DNA from: Psococerastis gibbosa
Taxonomy: Eukaryota > Arthropoda > Insecta > Psocodea > Psocidae
Reading direction: 5' to 3'
DNA: 64,000 bases
Assembly (NCBI GenBank): GCA_963971405.1
Contig: OZ020485.1
Location: 5,890,001-5,954,000 of the forward strand
Part shown: in pieces, positions 22,401-33,065 of the stretch
How positions within the stretch are numbered: position 1 is the first letter of the stretch
How the letters are laid out: every line of letters begins with the position of its first letter
Position numbers and translations under genes: made by a program
The notes under the pieces: model-generated
The model's input: only the letters and a program-made list of their open reading frames with translations
Database searches by the model: none
Told to the model about the DNA's origin: nothing

Positions 22401-25400
22401 TGTCCGAAATCCATGGCATCATTGGCAATGGACAAGGGGCCTCTGGGCCACTATAAGTAGGCCTAGGTCCATAAAAAAGTCCTTAAGGCCATTATTACTA
22501 TTATTACTACTAATTAGGAAATTTCCACCAAGACGTAGCTCAGTCATCATGTATTCAAGTATTTCCGTGTATAAATGTACCGGTACCAATATTTTTTTTC
22601 GCAGGAGACCACCTTATAGCTACGCCTCCAATCAATCAGACGGTTTTGGACGGGGAGCCCGCGCACTTTCCATGCGTGACCAAAGATCGAACATCAGTGG
22701 TGACATGGCTGAAGGATGGTATTGCTCTGACGGAAATGCACGACCTCCTCATCCGTGTCCTGGTCACCCCTGACGGATCCTTGACTATTTCTCCCACTCG
22801 AATGGGTGATTTAGGGGAATATACTTGCCACGTTGTAGGGAAAGATGGCGACGAGCAAATTACTGCTGCGTTTCTCAATGTTCAGTGTAAGTTACCATTT
22901 GTGTTTAAATTTCATGACTATGAAAGTATCGATTTTTTATAAAAGGGATTAATGCAACATCCTGTGTCGAGGTAGAAGTGAAACACCAAATTAGAAAGAG
23001 TTTAACTGAAGTAAGAACTAACAGATTGGAGGCGCTTCAAGCCGGCTTTGCTTTTGTTCAGAGGGCCACCTGTAGGGTGTAAAACTCTCGATAATAAAAA
23101 TGAAATGAGTCTAAATTTATTATGAATTATTGGCTTTTATGCTTATTTGGAAATGGTTTGCAGATAGAGCGAAAGTGGTGTATGCCCCTCGGGAGGTGTA
23201 CATGCCAATAGGCCGGCCTGGACTTCTCGACTGCCACTTTCGAGCGAACCCGCCGTTAACAAACCTACGATGGGATAAAGATGGCTTCCTGTTTGATCCT
23301 TACAATGTTAAGGGTGTATACTTTCGACGGAATGGTTCACTGTTTTTTAATGAGGTATTCTTTGTTCAATATTTTATAAAATATCGTTATATTAAATAAT
23401 TTTATCCATTTGACCCATCGACAGACTGAGGACAACACTCGGAAGAAAGAATCGAAAACTGGCCGTAAAAAGAGGGGGGGAACTATGGCAGAGCTCAAGG
23501 CGATGACAACCAACCGGAGAATTCTAAATTATCCGAGTTTCTGTTTTATCAGAGTCTTACTTAACATGTCCGAGCCTACGACACGTTGCTCAAAAATGTT
23601 GCGGTTGATTGGTTTGAACAATCTGAATCTTACTAACCTAGTTCTTCTGTAATGCAGTGTCGTGTGTGCCTTTCTAGCTTTACTTGTAAATACCCGTATT
23701 TTCCAGGTGGGAGAGCATCATGGTGGTAACTATACGTGCACACCCTTCAACGAGCTGGGTACAGAGGGTCCCTCACCAGTAATGTCAGTCATCGTCCAGC
23801 ACCCGCCTATTTTCTCAATTTTACCCCATAATCTTTACCTGAAGCGTCGTGGCGACTCAGTTGACATGCCTTGCGATGCGTGGAGTGGCAATTCTAAGCA
23901 TAAACCGTCTATATTATGGTTTAAGGTGAGCTACCTATCACTATACTGGCAGGGGCGGCACCAGATGGTGGTAACGCCAATAGTTTGGGCGTTGGATATA
24001 GTAAAGTAAAAGCATGATTTGAGATCTGAATGTTGTACGCTCCCTCAGTCAAATATTATGTTATAAAGTTTTTATTTTTTAGTCCATAATATTCCAATTC
24101 CTTTTTCAGAAAGATGGATCTCCATTGCCAGCAGGAAGAACGACTGTGTCAGGCACTAATTTGACAATTGTAGAAATAGAGGAGGATGATCGGGGGGTGT
24201 ACCAGTGCGTAGCAAGTAATGAGGCTGGCATTATCACAGCAGAGTCTGAACTGATGGTCGAAAATGTGGCACCTAGAGCTCCCTATGACGTTGTAGCTGA
24301 ACCCAATACCAACTCTCTCACGGTATGTATATTTTAAAATTGTTGGATAAGTATTTTCTTCAAGTTGGCAAAGTTGTCTAGAAAATTTGCTACTGGACAT
24401 CTTCTTACTTTTATTATCCTGGGAAAATTTAATTGCCTCTCAATCAACGACTGGTTACCTCTCACAAGTTGTGCAGAAAGCGTTTTCCGACTATTCTAAA
24501 ATACTTATACACTAACAATGTAGCCAACAGTTGTACTGCATTCTTAATTTCTACATTGAAAAATAGATTCTGATTCTGTAGGTTCTGCTAGGTTGCTTAC
24601 CAATGGTCAGGGGAGTCAGAGATGAAAATAGGCTTGCCTGGCCAACACTGTCTACCTGCCTGCCTAACGATCAACTGTTCAATTGTATGGGACAATTGTA
24701 GGACATGTTGTTCGCAATATTCCCTCCTGCCTCGAACCCCGATCTATCAGTTCGTATCCCAGCTCCCAACCGACTGTTATAAGCTGTGTATGTTTAGGTG
24801 TCGTGGGCTTCGGGACTGTCTGCGCCACAAATGGCGGATAGTGTGTGGTACCGAGAGTCAGAGCTGCCCCTCTGGAGGTCACTTCCCGGCGGAAACGCTC
24901 ACCAACTGGTCATCGACGACCTGCAACCGGGCACAGAGTACGAGGTCATGGTGCTTAGTAGTGACCCTCACGGAGACGGCATGTTCAGCAAGTCGGTACG
25001 GGCTCGAACATTAGGTAAGATCATCGGATACTTACTGTTAATTGAAAAGAAAAGCGTACCAGCTATAACTTAATTACGTTCCCTTTCCTCATTGGCCTAT
25101 ATTATCTATTTGTTCACAGGTGTTCCAGACGTCCCAATCAAAGAAAATTTTACGGGTGGAGGTAAGTGGACGTAATTACATTATTTTTTGTTTTTACCTG
25201 TTTTTGTGTTCGGCTTCGGTGGCAAGGAGTTAGCGTGCTTGTCTTTACACCCCATTTAACGCAACACAAGTATTTAGTTACTCAGTGAGGCGATGTTTGT
25301 ATACAGTTAACTTTATTTTTCATTTTTTAAATATTAATCGCATGCAAGCAATTTAAGGAATGCATCCAAATACCCTCTTCAGTCGCCTCTATAGGGGTCC

Positions 25401-26476
25401 GATCGCATGGTGTGTAGAGTCCGAGCAAGGTACAAACCGTGCCAAGGCCTTAATTTACAATTATTTATTAATTATTAATATATATATAATTCATTATTTA
25501 TTATTTATTAATATATTATTATTATATTATGTTATTTATTATTATTTCCGTAGTTTATACGGTTACTGAATCAGCTTACAAATTTATGATTCCAGAGGAA
25601 TGGCACGTTGGGCCGCCAAGAAACTTAAATGTTGCTCTAGAGAGTGGTGGATATCTCGTCTCCTGGTTGAGTCCCGAAGAAAACTCAAGTAGCGTTAGCC
25701 ATTATACTATGCGCTGGTTTGGAGGCCGAGATGGTGGCAACAGCGTAAACACAGTTGAAACTTTCCATAAAGGTACGCTATTCGTTCCTGTAGTCCTATT
25801 TCGTGTCGTATTTTCTTTTAAATTAAATTAGCGCTGCTATCGCATACGTTATACAGTGTATTTATGCAACATGTGCAAAACTTCATCGGTTTATCTCTGC
25901 TCTATTTTGCTTTGTCGACGTTTACGTCTTAAATTGGCATCGATTGAAAATCATAGACTGTTGGCGGCAGACTCTCAATGTCGATGTTCAGAGTTGCATT
26001 GAGTGATGTGCCACTATCACAAGCTTAAGGGGACACAGGTTTGAATTGTACAATGTATTGTATTTTTGATAAATATATCTATCGACTATTAAAAAGTCCA
26101 GGTTCACACTTGGCTTCAAAGAATATCACAATGCTCTGGTTGCCCTTCTCAGTACTATTTAATTATATGATCCAATTTATTCTGTTTCCTTCTATATTAA
26201 TGAAGATGTCGAAGAGTAGGAAACCAAAATATTGGAACCTGCGTTCACGTTTTTTTTACAGTGGAATCCCTTGAAGAAGACAGGACATATAGCTTCCAAG
26301 TATTCGCCGTTTCTGCAGACGGTCAAGTTGCAGAAAGTGGCAAGCTGTTCCTACACGTGCCGTCAATGCGTCCAGTCCGCGCACTCTCCGTTACACTCGG
26401 CCTGGCTCTTCTCTTTATCGCTCTAGTTGTGGGTGGCTGGTACGTACGGCGCAGAATCGCCAGAATGGCAACATAG
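19319..26476 (+). CDS. bdl: Protein borderline homologue (Ig/FN3 transmembrane cell-surface protein), N-terminal exon missing
   Basis: The exons are 19319-19458, 21636-21855, 22605-22886, 23164-23354, 23707-23925, 24110-24322, 24798-25014, 25120-25161, 25596-25772 and 26262-26476. They join in frame to 637 residues plus a partial first codon. The order is Ig1 (FNC...WYEC), Ig2 (FPC...YTC), Ig3 (LDC...YTC), Ig4 (MPC...YQC), two fibronectin III domains, a helix (TLGLALLFIALVVGGWY) and a tail of about ten residues (RRRIARMAT). Four Ig plus two FN3 domains and close similarity to, but difference from, the Turtle gene at 33066-61361 identify it as Borderline. In flies Borderline acts as an adhesion receptor in axon and glial development and is reported to bind Turtle. 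The signal peptide is not identified. Confidence 0.88.
19786..20171. mobile_element. Harbinger-like foldback MITE, copy 3 (in bdl intron)
   Basis: The ends GGCGCTTATTCCACATAAGTCAATAGT and ACTATTGACGTATGTGGAATATGCGCC are inverted. The interior ATGGCGTCATGGAATATGTT and AAGTACAAACATTTTAATAG matches, in reverse, the interior of the 17069 copy. The flanks are TTA and TAA rather than an exact duplication. Confidence 0.75.
20294..20345 (+). repeat. tRNA-like (SINE head) fragment
   Basis: TGGCCCAGTAGTTAAGACG resembles an A box and GGATTCAAATCCC a B box, about 40 nt apart. No acceptor stem pairs properly, so this is a SINE head or tRNA relic rather than a functional tRNA. Confidence 0.45.
20394..20918. 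mobile_element. Old hAT-like inverted-repeat element
   Basis: The left end CAGGGGTTTCCAACCG...GTAGACCAC and right end GTGGTTCATGGAGACCGGTTGGGAACAATG are decayed inverted repeats of the CAGGGGTTCCCAACC type seen in hAT elements. I find no matching 8-bp flanks. A similar left end (CAGGGGTTCCCAACCTGTGG) occurs at 62764. Confidence 0.55.
21636..21855 (+). CDS. bdl: bdl exon: Ig1, second half
   Basis: Encodes GQLVFSGGPDG, FKNRVRLLSHPFGLAAVNLT, IRESDAGWYEC (second Ig cysteine) and NGTWFHLSVDG. Phase 0 in, phase 1 out (GATG|gtaaga), the same as tutl 57713-57944. Confidence 0.93.
22308..22443 (+). repeat. Dispersed repeat (paired with 36219-36325)
   Basis: GTCCATTATCGCTTGTAGCCG, AGGTTGACA, CAGTTTGCCAATG and GGACAAGGG occur in the same order in both places. 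Type unknown. Confidence 0.6.
22605..22886 (+). CDS. bdl: bdl exon: Ig2 (whole domain)
   Basis: Encodes DHLIATPPINQTVLDGE, FPC, VVTWLKDG, TPDGSLTISP, DLGEYTCHVVGKDGDE and AAFLNVQ. Phase 1 in and out. It aligns with Turtle Ig3 (51014-51301), not Turtle Ig2. Confidence 0.93.
23164..23354 (+). CDS. bdl: bdl exon: Ig3, first half
   Basis: Encodes AKVVYAPREVYMPIGRPG, LLDCHFRANPPLTNLRWDKD and GSLFFNE. It is 191 nt, the same length and phase as tutl 49996-50186. Confidence 0.93.
23707..23925 (+). CDS. bdl: bdl exon: Ig3 end and Ig4 start
   Basis: Encodes VGEHHGGNYTCTPFNELGTEG, then PPIFSILPHNLYLKRRGDSV and MPC. It is 219 nt, phase 0 at both ends, identical in length and phase to tutl 49345-49563. 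Confidence 0.93.
24110..24322 (+). CDS. bdl: bdl exon: Ig4 end and FN3-1 start
   Basis: Encodes KDGSPLPAGRTTVSG, DRGVYQCVASNEAGI and APRAPYDVVAEPNTNSLT. It ends in phase 0 at ACG|gtatgt, earlier in FN3-1 than the matching tutl intron, so intron positions differ here between the paralogues. Confidence 0.92.
24798..25014 (+). CDS. bdl: bdl exon: FN3-1
   Basis: Encodes VSWASGLSAPQMADSVWYRE, LQPGTEYEVMVLSSDPHGDG and FSKSVRARTLG. The TEYEV and G-D-G-FS motifs are typical of fibronectin III. Phase 0 in, phase 1 out. Confidence 0.92.
25120..25161 (+). CDS. bdl: bdl exon: 42-nt linker microexon
   Basis: A 42-nt exon between FN3 domains, reading VPDVPIKENFTGG after TTCACAG and before GGAG|gtaagt. 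Both splice sites are good and the phase (1 to 1) fits the flanking exons. Being phase 1-1, it could be skipped without a frameshift. Confidence 0.75.
25341..25440 (-). mobile_element. SINE-like family 3, partial copy
   Basis: Carries GCAATTTAAGGAATGCATCC, CTCTTCAGTCGCCTCT and GATCGCATGGTGTGTAGAG as in the other family members. It lies in bdl, in the intron after the microexon. Confidence 0.55.
25596..25772 (+). CDS. bdl: bdl exon: FN3-2, first half
   Basis: Encodes EEWHVGPPRNLNVALESGGY, LVSWLSPEENSSSVSHYTMRW and TVETFHK. GPPRN and the SHYTMRW strand match FN3-2 of Turtle (44794-44979). Phase 1 in and out. Confidence 0.92.
26262..26476 (+). CDS. bdl: bdl exon: FN3-2 end, membrane helix, short tail and stop
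   Basis: Encodes LEEDRTYSFQVFAVSADG, then a 20-residue helix and a basic stop-transfer YVRRRIARMAT ending at TAG 26474-26476. The intracellular part is only about ten residues, in strong contrast with Turtle. ATTAAA hexamers follow at 26600 and 26612. Confidence 0.92.
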
Positions 26477-26864
26477 AAAATCATAACACAAGATGAGTTA
26501 TTTACCGTAAAAACGGGAGAATGGGGACGCATGGGTGACTCGGGACAAAACTACCCTTTTAAATTTGAGGATAAAATACAGACTTTTTTATAGAAGCTAA
26601 TTAAAAACAATATTAAATAACCGGTGCGAGTGAACCCGCACTCTTTTCTATTTATTAATTACTATAGGTACCGAGATAGATAATATGAGTAGTTCCATGG
26701 TAAATAATTGTGGACTAGGGTTACATTTCGGTTGCCTCGACTTTCCCAATCCCAAAGCACTGAATTGACGATTGCATAGATTGGAACGGGCAGACTAATA
26801 TTTATACTACTCAGTAATAATTGCAAGGTACGGTATGCAATGTATTGGGGCATGAATTATCCAT

Positions 26865-27384
26865 TGTCTCAAAAAAAACTATTTTTTATTCACAACCAAA
26901 ACTTTGTTTGGGAAAGCAACCTAATCTGTTTTGCTGCTATAATAAACACCTAAAACATACCTGAAGTTAGACAGTATCGGTAGAAAGGTTCCACAGAAAA
27001 ATTATTTTTTCGTCTTTTTGCCCCCTGAACCAAACTATGAAGGAGCCAGCGACCTATTGAGTTTGTTTACATTAATAGCAACTACCATATATTATGTGAA
27101 TTTACAGAAAATCGTTGGAGAATTTTTTTAGCCGTTTTCTGAGTTAGCCCAAAATAAATATTATTGTTCAAATTGACAAAAATTACAAAGATATGATTTT
27201 TGTGAACCGGTATGCCAAATTTAATCAAAATCCACCGAGTAGTTTGCCCACAAATCGACGAACAAACTGGTCGATAGACACATTTCGTAAACACCCTTTT
27301 TTTTGTTCCTGGGAACCTCGGAACGTGTTAATCCGTTGTAATCATCACAAAGATTTCCCTATACGTACATATAAATAGGAAAGC
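26865..27384 (-). mobile_element. Element A, copy in reverse orientation, 3' end missing
   Basis: Read on the minus strand: GCTTTCCTATTTATATG start, TTCCGAGGTTCCCAGGAAC, GTAGTTTGCC-type block (GGGCAAACTACTCGGTGGATTTTGATTAAATTTGGCATACC), down to GGTTGCTTTCCCAAACAAAG. The C-tract and terminal part are absent. It lies about 390 bp after the bdl stop. Confidence 0.7.
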
Positions 27385-28241
27385 AACAAAGGATTAAAAT
27401 TTTGCTTCTATGAAAATCTGTATTTTGGGCTATCTAACAGCGAAGTTTCGTCTCGGTTCCCCCGAAAAAAGGTTCGAACGAAAGATCATGGAAGCACCTA
27501 ATTTCCTAGGCAAACTAAGACGTGGCTTGTAATCGTCAACATCAAACGTCTCACAAAAGTGCAGTAAGGTTGGAACTGGATCTGAGATATACTAAATTAG
27601 TATTGGACTGCTATGGGATTACTATCATTTGGGTTGGAGTGAGCTTATGGTTGATTAAATAAGTTAATTATTTAGCTGTTATTAAACCATGTTCCTTGTC
27701 ATTCTGCTATTGAGCTGATATTATAATAGCTACATCCCTCATGGGGTGTAATATGTAAATTATTACTGTACTTTCTAAGCTACTGTAAGGCGTAATGCCG
27801 TAATGGTGTTCTAAAAATGAGGATTTCATGGGTCCTATGAATAAATAAATGCATAATTCCATAATGAAGTGGTTGTTGTGGAGCAGACAGACTGTATGCT
27901 TTTATTCTAAAATAATTGAATCGTTGGCATTTGGGTTTCTAGGGTTGCACTTAACTTGAGCGAGTGACTGGTGAGCACCTCTGGAGTGATTCGTAAATCG
28001 GACTCTGCACATTTTGTACTAAATCAAATTTCACATGAAATATCAATTGTATAGAGCAATAAAAAATATCGCATGTCTAAGAAGCAATGCTCCTCTACAT
28101 TTTGATACAATGTACCTGTCACCGATTGGCCAGTTTTCGAACTCCACCCTCACCAACCGTTTTTTGTTTTGTTTTTTTAACTTCAATAATTGTGGCCAAT
28201 TGGTGTTAGTGAGAGAGAGACCCATATCATACTAGGCCTAT

Positions 28242-28543
28242 CAGTGGCGGAGCGTGGGATAATTGTGAGTGAAATGCTTGCAAATATTTATTTAAGTAAG
28301 AAAAAAAGAAGACACTCTTAATTTAATATGGCATGTTCTATCTTCTTAAATAGTAAACATTTGAAAGCAAAAAAAAGACATTTGAATTCTAACGGGACAA
28401 GATTCCTAATTTTCTTAGACTGCGTTGATAACATCATGCTAATACAATCTTATTTGCTCGCGACTTCCTATAGATTTCAATGAAGCTTTTACTATATTCT
28501 AAGGATTTGTTGAGTGTAATGGGGCATGGACGCTCCGGCACTG
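28242..28543. mobile_element. hAT-type MITE with exact 8-bp target-site duplication
   Basis: The ends CAGTGGCGGAGCGTGG and GACGCTCCGGCACTG are inverted with a few mismatches. They are flanked by AGGCCTAT on both sides (28234-28241 and 28544-28551), an exact 8-bp duplication. It is 302 bp with no coding capacity. Its interior differs from the 3270 element, so it is a separate hAT-derived family. Confidence 0.9.
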
Positions 28544-28551
28544 AGGCCTAT

Positions 28552-31500
28552 ATCAGAATGTTCAGGAAATTTCTTCTAATGAGTGATTTTTGACAGCTCT
28601 ACGATCGATATTTTATTTTTGCACTAGTAAGGCTTTTCCCTCCGATAGTCTCGTAACTGCTGAGCCGGTTCGGTTTTTCTTAGTTTTCCATTTTTATTAG
28701 GCCCTTAGACAGACTACCCCATAGGCTTAATGATAGTTCCTAGTAATACTATGATGGGACAAATTGAAAAGGCGTGAATTCTTCGAATTGCTATATTGAA
28801 GTGTGTACTTTTTTCAAATGAAAAATCGTAGGTAGCTTGCAGTGTCATTCAACACTCGTGTGTCGCCCACTACGCAGGCACTACTAAGACAACACTGGAA
28901 TCTATATAAATCAATTTGTACTTTTTAAATAATAAATTAATAATAAGAATATTTAAGAGTAAAAAAATAAAAACTCTACTATCTAAAACTCAAATTTTAA
29001 ACAAATAAATTGCACTGAAAGATGAGCCTGCCTACTTGCGGTACCTTGTTAGAGTCGCCTAAGGTTTTTTCCAAGTTTTTCAAATCGTAAGATATTGGGC
29101 TATGTTTGTTTTATTTCTATTCACAGAATTAATGGAGAATTTGAGAATCACCACGTAAACTAATCGCTATATTTTACAATCAATTTAATTCACACAAAAA
29201 AAAATAATAATATAAACTCGAACTGAGTTAGATTTATTGTAAGACAAACTCCAGGGATAATTCGGGATAACTCTTGCTTTTAGTGTACGACTTCTGATGT
29301 GACTATGATCAAATTTCTGCATCCAATATCTCTTAATTGAAAGTCTTGGAATAGGCAGTAGTCCGGACGTTTATAAAAACCAAAAATGGCGTTAACTAGA
29401 ATCTCTTAGAAAGCGAGTGATAGCGATGTAGATGGGACGTTCTAACCATTCTTTATTTACGCGTAGGCCTAACACGCGTAAATTATGAATATTGTTATCA
29501 AAACAATAAAGTAGCTGATGCTTAACATCCGGACTAATAAACCTTAATGCCACCGTATTATCATCATTCGTATTTCTAGTCGGAACTCTGCGCTGCCGCA
29601 ACAGTGTCATGTTAGAGTACAGTATAGAATAGCAACAGACATTATTTCTTATAAATTAACAATTTAATAATCATGTTCTCGTTGCATAGAATTAAATTTA
29701 TTATTCCTTAAACGTACAAAGCAGTGCAGAGAACTAAATAGGCTTTTACAAAATGAATCGCACCCTGAGCTAGAATTCTTTTTATGTTCCTCGAGAGAAT
29801 ATTTATAAGTTTAAAAGTGCGCCTAAATATTCAGTTAATAATGCATATGAATCATATAATATCCTAGTAGTAATGCGTCATGCATTAAGTGTCTAAAAAT
29901 CCGGCAATATCCCTTAACAATTTTTTTATATAAATAACTGTTAAGTATAGATTGATATGAAAATTTAAAGAAACCACTAATTGTCATGGTGATTATTGAG
30001 GAACCTATAAAAAGATTGCTCAGAAGTACTATAAAACAAAACAAGAAATAGAAAACAAAAGAGACGGAGACTTTTACTAACAATTGCAGAAAAGACTCGG
30101 GGTTTCACCCGATTTAATTTCTATGGTAACTTCAACAGATTCCAGTGGCATTTCTTTAACTTGGCTGGAAATTTTTATTTCTAACCGATATAGCTGACTC
30201 CTGAATGAAAATGGATCACATTTTCAATATTGTAGAAAATAGCATTGTGATGGGTCCGATCATTTAAATTTTCAGTAAATATACGAAATATATAAGTAAT
30301 GGCAAACAAAACACCGTGTTTATGCCGTTATCACAACCAATCATTCTCAATAATAGTAGGTAGGCCAACAAGAAAATTATTTTTATGATATGGAGAGTGG
30401 AGACTAAATCAAAGAATTCTGAATTAGTTCTTCTTACTGCGTCCATTCTTATTAGGGAAGATAAGATTTACATCAAATGTTCTTCAATGGTTTAAAAACG
30501 GACTTAAATCATAATACCGACGTCACTGGAGTTGTTAAGGGCAGGATTTTTTTAGACAACAGGTTTTTCAAAAACGTTCCATTTTCCAGTTTATCAAATT
30601 CAAATTTTGCACCAATGTCACAATGTCTTGTTCAAATGTTAGTAAAAGTCTCGGCTTTGATGAGAAGCAACTTAGAAAACATTGTTTAATTTATTGTTAT
30701 TGCTTTTTAAGAAATTATAATAGTCTCAATTGGGATCTATTGGGGTGTACAGATAAATTAGAATATCAACATGAAACAAGAAATTAATTAATATTTTCTA
30801 ATATTTATCCCATCGTCTCTATGAAACATAATGGCCTCCGTTAAAGTTAACCTCCGATGACAAGGTTTCATTCAACTCAGCAACACACCTTCACAACCAT
30901 CCGCAAAAACATAACATCCTATGGGTGACTTCAGCATTTTCTAAGACCCACCTATTGCCTGGTGCACACATGAAATCACCACAGGAAAAATCACTGCGGA
31001 ATATTTTAGACTGCTACAGACTGTTTCATCCGTCTGTGTATTTTATATTGCTTAACAACAGAACCAGACGATTAATAATGTATCTTGTCAAAAAGAACTA
31101 CCAATAACTTTTTAAAATACAAAGTAAATGTATTAAAATTATAAAACAGTTGTTTTATAACAATGCCTTCTAACCAGATGTATTCCAAATGAGCTAATTG
31201 TATATTATATTAGTAATGTAAACCGCCGCTAACTTTGGAAACTATTGTATTCTGAGGGGATTGTAATGTGTGCTCCAGGCATACAGTAGTAAAATGAACA
31301 CCAATCAATCTGTCCATTAAATTTAACATAACAATAAATTACACCAACCAAATCTATAGGTACAGAAATAGGATATTCCAATTTCTCCCAGTAACAAAGA
31401 CTCAGTCAATACAGCGAAATATCGAGTTTTATAACATTTGCTAAGTACATGATGCTTCAAGGAAACGGAGCAGATAATATCGCAAATTTTGCCAATATAG

Positions 31501-31619
31501 TTGCGAATAGGACGCGATTGCAGAAATTAAAACAGGATATGGAAGGAAACTAGGGTGATCATTTTTCGGACAACTGCCAATCGATCAATGCGTCCGAAGT
31601 CAGTTGATTCGTTTGAAAA
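28552..31619. other. AT-rich spacer between bdl and tutl, nothing recognised
   Basis: No exon homology, RNA gene or clear mobile-element terminus was found here on either strand. Short open frames have no recognisable domain. Confidence 0.5.
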
Positions 31620-32167
31620 TGAAGCGTGGAGATAAAAACCGGGTTCAGCGTCAAAAATTGGAAATTAGTTTTATCACTTAAATACGATCCAAGTCACATG
31701 GCCAATGTCCTGTAAACAGCGTCAAGCGACAGTGGCAAAATTTTAGTTGCAGTTGGTAGATAGTCGGCATTTTAGCCATGTCCACCATGCCCTGTCTTTT
31801 AAAACGTGTCAAGTGCCATGCTTGCGGTTTTTGTGTTTACATCCTTAAATATCGCTGAAAAATGGATTCTTGAACTTAACTGTAGTTTTCATGTCCCCTG
31901 GCACTTAGCGCACATAGGTCAATACGCTTTGGACTTCGCCCGTTACTTCGGTTTCACATGGTAGCGCTTAGCACGTTTTACATTGTTTCTTCACGACGGA
32001 CATTTTTTTAATTTTTTAGCTTTTTTATCATAAACAAAGATTTAAAGTAGTTTTTGATATATATTTTGGTATCATAAGTGGTAAGGATACATTATGGCAT
32101 AAAAAAAATCGTGATAATTCAAAATAAAGATTTTGGCGGTTAACCCGGTTTTTATTTCCACGCTTCA
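31620..32167. mobile_element. Inverted-repeat DNA element, 548 bp
   Basis: The left end TGAAGCGTGGAGATAAAAACCGGGTT and right end AACCCGGTTTTTATTTCCACGCTTCA are inverted over about 26 bp with one mismatch. The interior is non-coding. No clear target-site duplication. It sits between the bdl and tutl 3' ends. Confidence 0.8.
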
Positions 32168-32789
32168 AATACAGAATAAATAAGGCAAATTAGTTGATTT
32201 TATAGGATATGCTTTGCTCCGGTCCCTATGCCACTCAGTGCAAGGCTTACTACGATACCTAATTATTTTCATCTCTACATTATTGATGAACAAAGTATTG
32301 TACTTGAAATATAAGTTGTGTGATGTACTTGCAAAACAAAATGTATACTACCAAGTAGCAGTAGTACTATTATAATAAAGGGTACGTCATTTTTCTTTCA
32401 AAATAAATAAGATTATTATTATCGGTGAATGCGTATGTTAAAAAATTTCTTTGAAAAAGTCTGGGTAAACTTGTTTTAAGTGTGCCATTTGCTCACAAAT
32501 TACAATAAATTGAGCTGTACCTTGGATCAAGCAAATCCAAGTAAACTAGTTAATTTTAAATAAACTACTCATACTGTATAATTACCTTAAATTTAGTTTC
32601 TCGATGGATTACAACGTTTGCAATAAGGAACAGGTTCGCGACCATACACTACGATTCATACCATATATCATTAAAACTTATTTGCGAGAAACATTCAGTT
32701 ATACATTATTTCTTTTATAAATATAACACTTAAATTCACAGTTCATAAACCATTTTAAAAACTTTTTCATTAGTTTTATCAAAGTTCAT

Positions 32790-32795
32790 TTTATT
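32790..32795 (-). other. Candidate poly(A) signal of tutl
   Basis: AATAAA on the minus strand, about 270 nt after the tutl stop codon at 33066-33068. Plausible by position only. Confidence 0.35.
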
Positions 32796-33065
32796 GGGAA
32801 CCTAACGGCGTCTCCCATCGCTTCTGGTGTAATTCGTTGGCAGACTGTTTCGAGGAAAAAAAATGAACTCACAGTTTTTGTTTTTAAGAAAGAGATCATT
32901 AGGCAGGTGGCTACTTTTCAAATTATACAGGCTTCGCCATTAAAATCAAAGTACAACACTGAGGTATTTCAAAAACAAATTGACTTAATTATTTAGAATT
33001 CATTGCATTATTAAATGCCTTATCCCAATCTTATAAGCAATCATTAAGTTCAGCTCTTATCAATA

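Noticed and set aside
22549..22773. Plus-strand frame overlapping the Borderline Ig2 exon
   Set aside because: Wrong frame; the frame with cysteines and NQT/TPDGSLTI motifs is the real exon.
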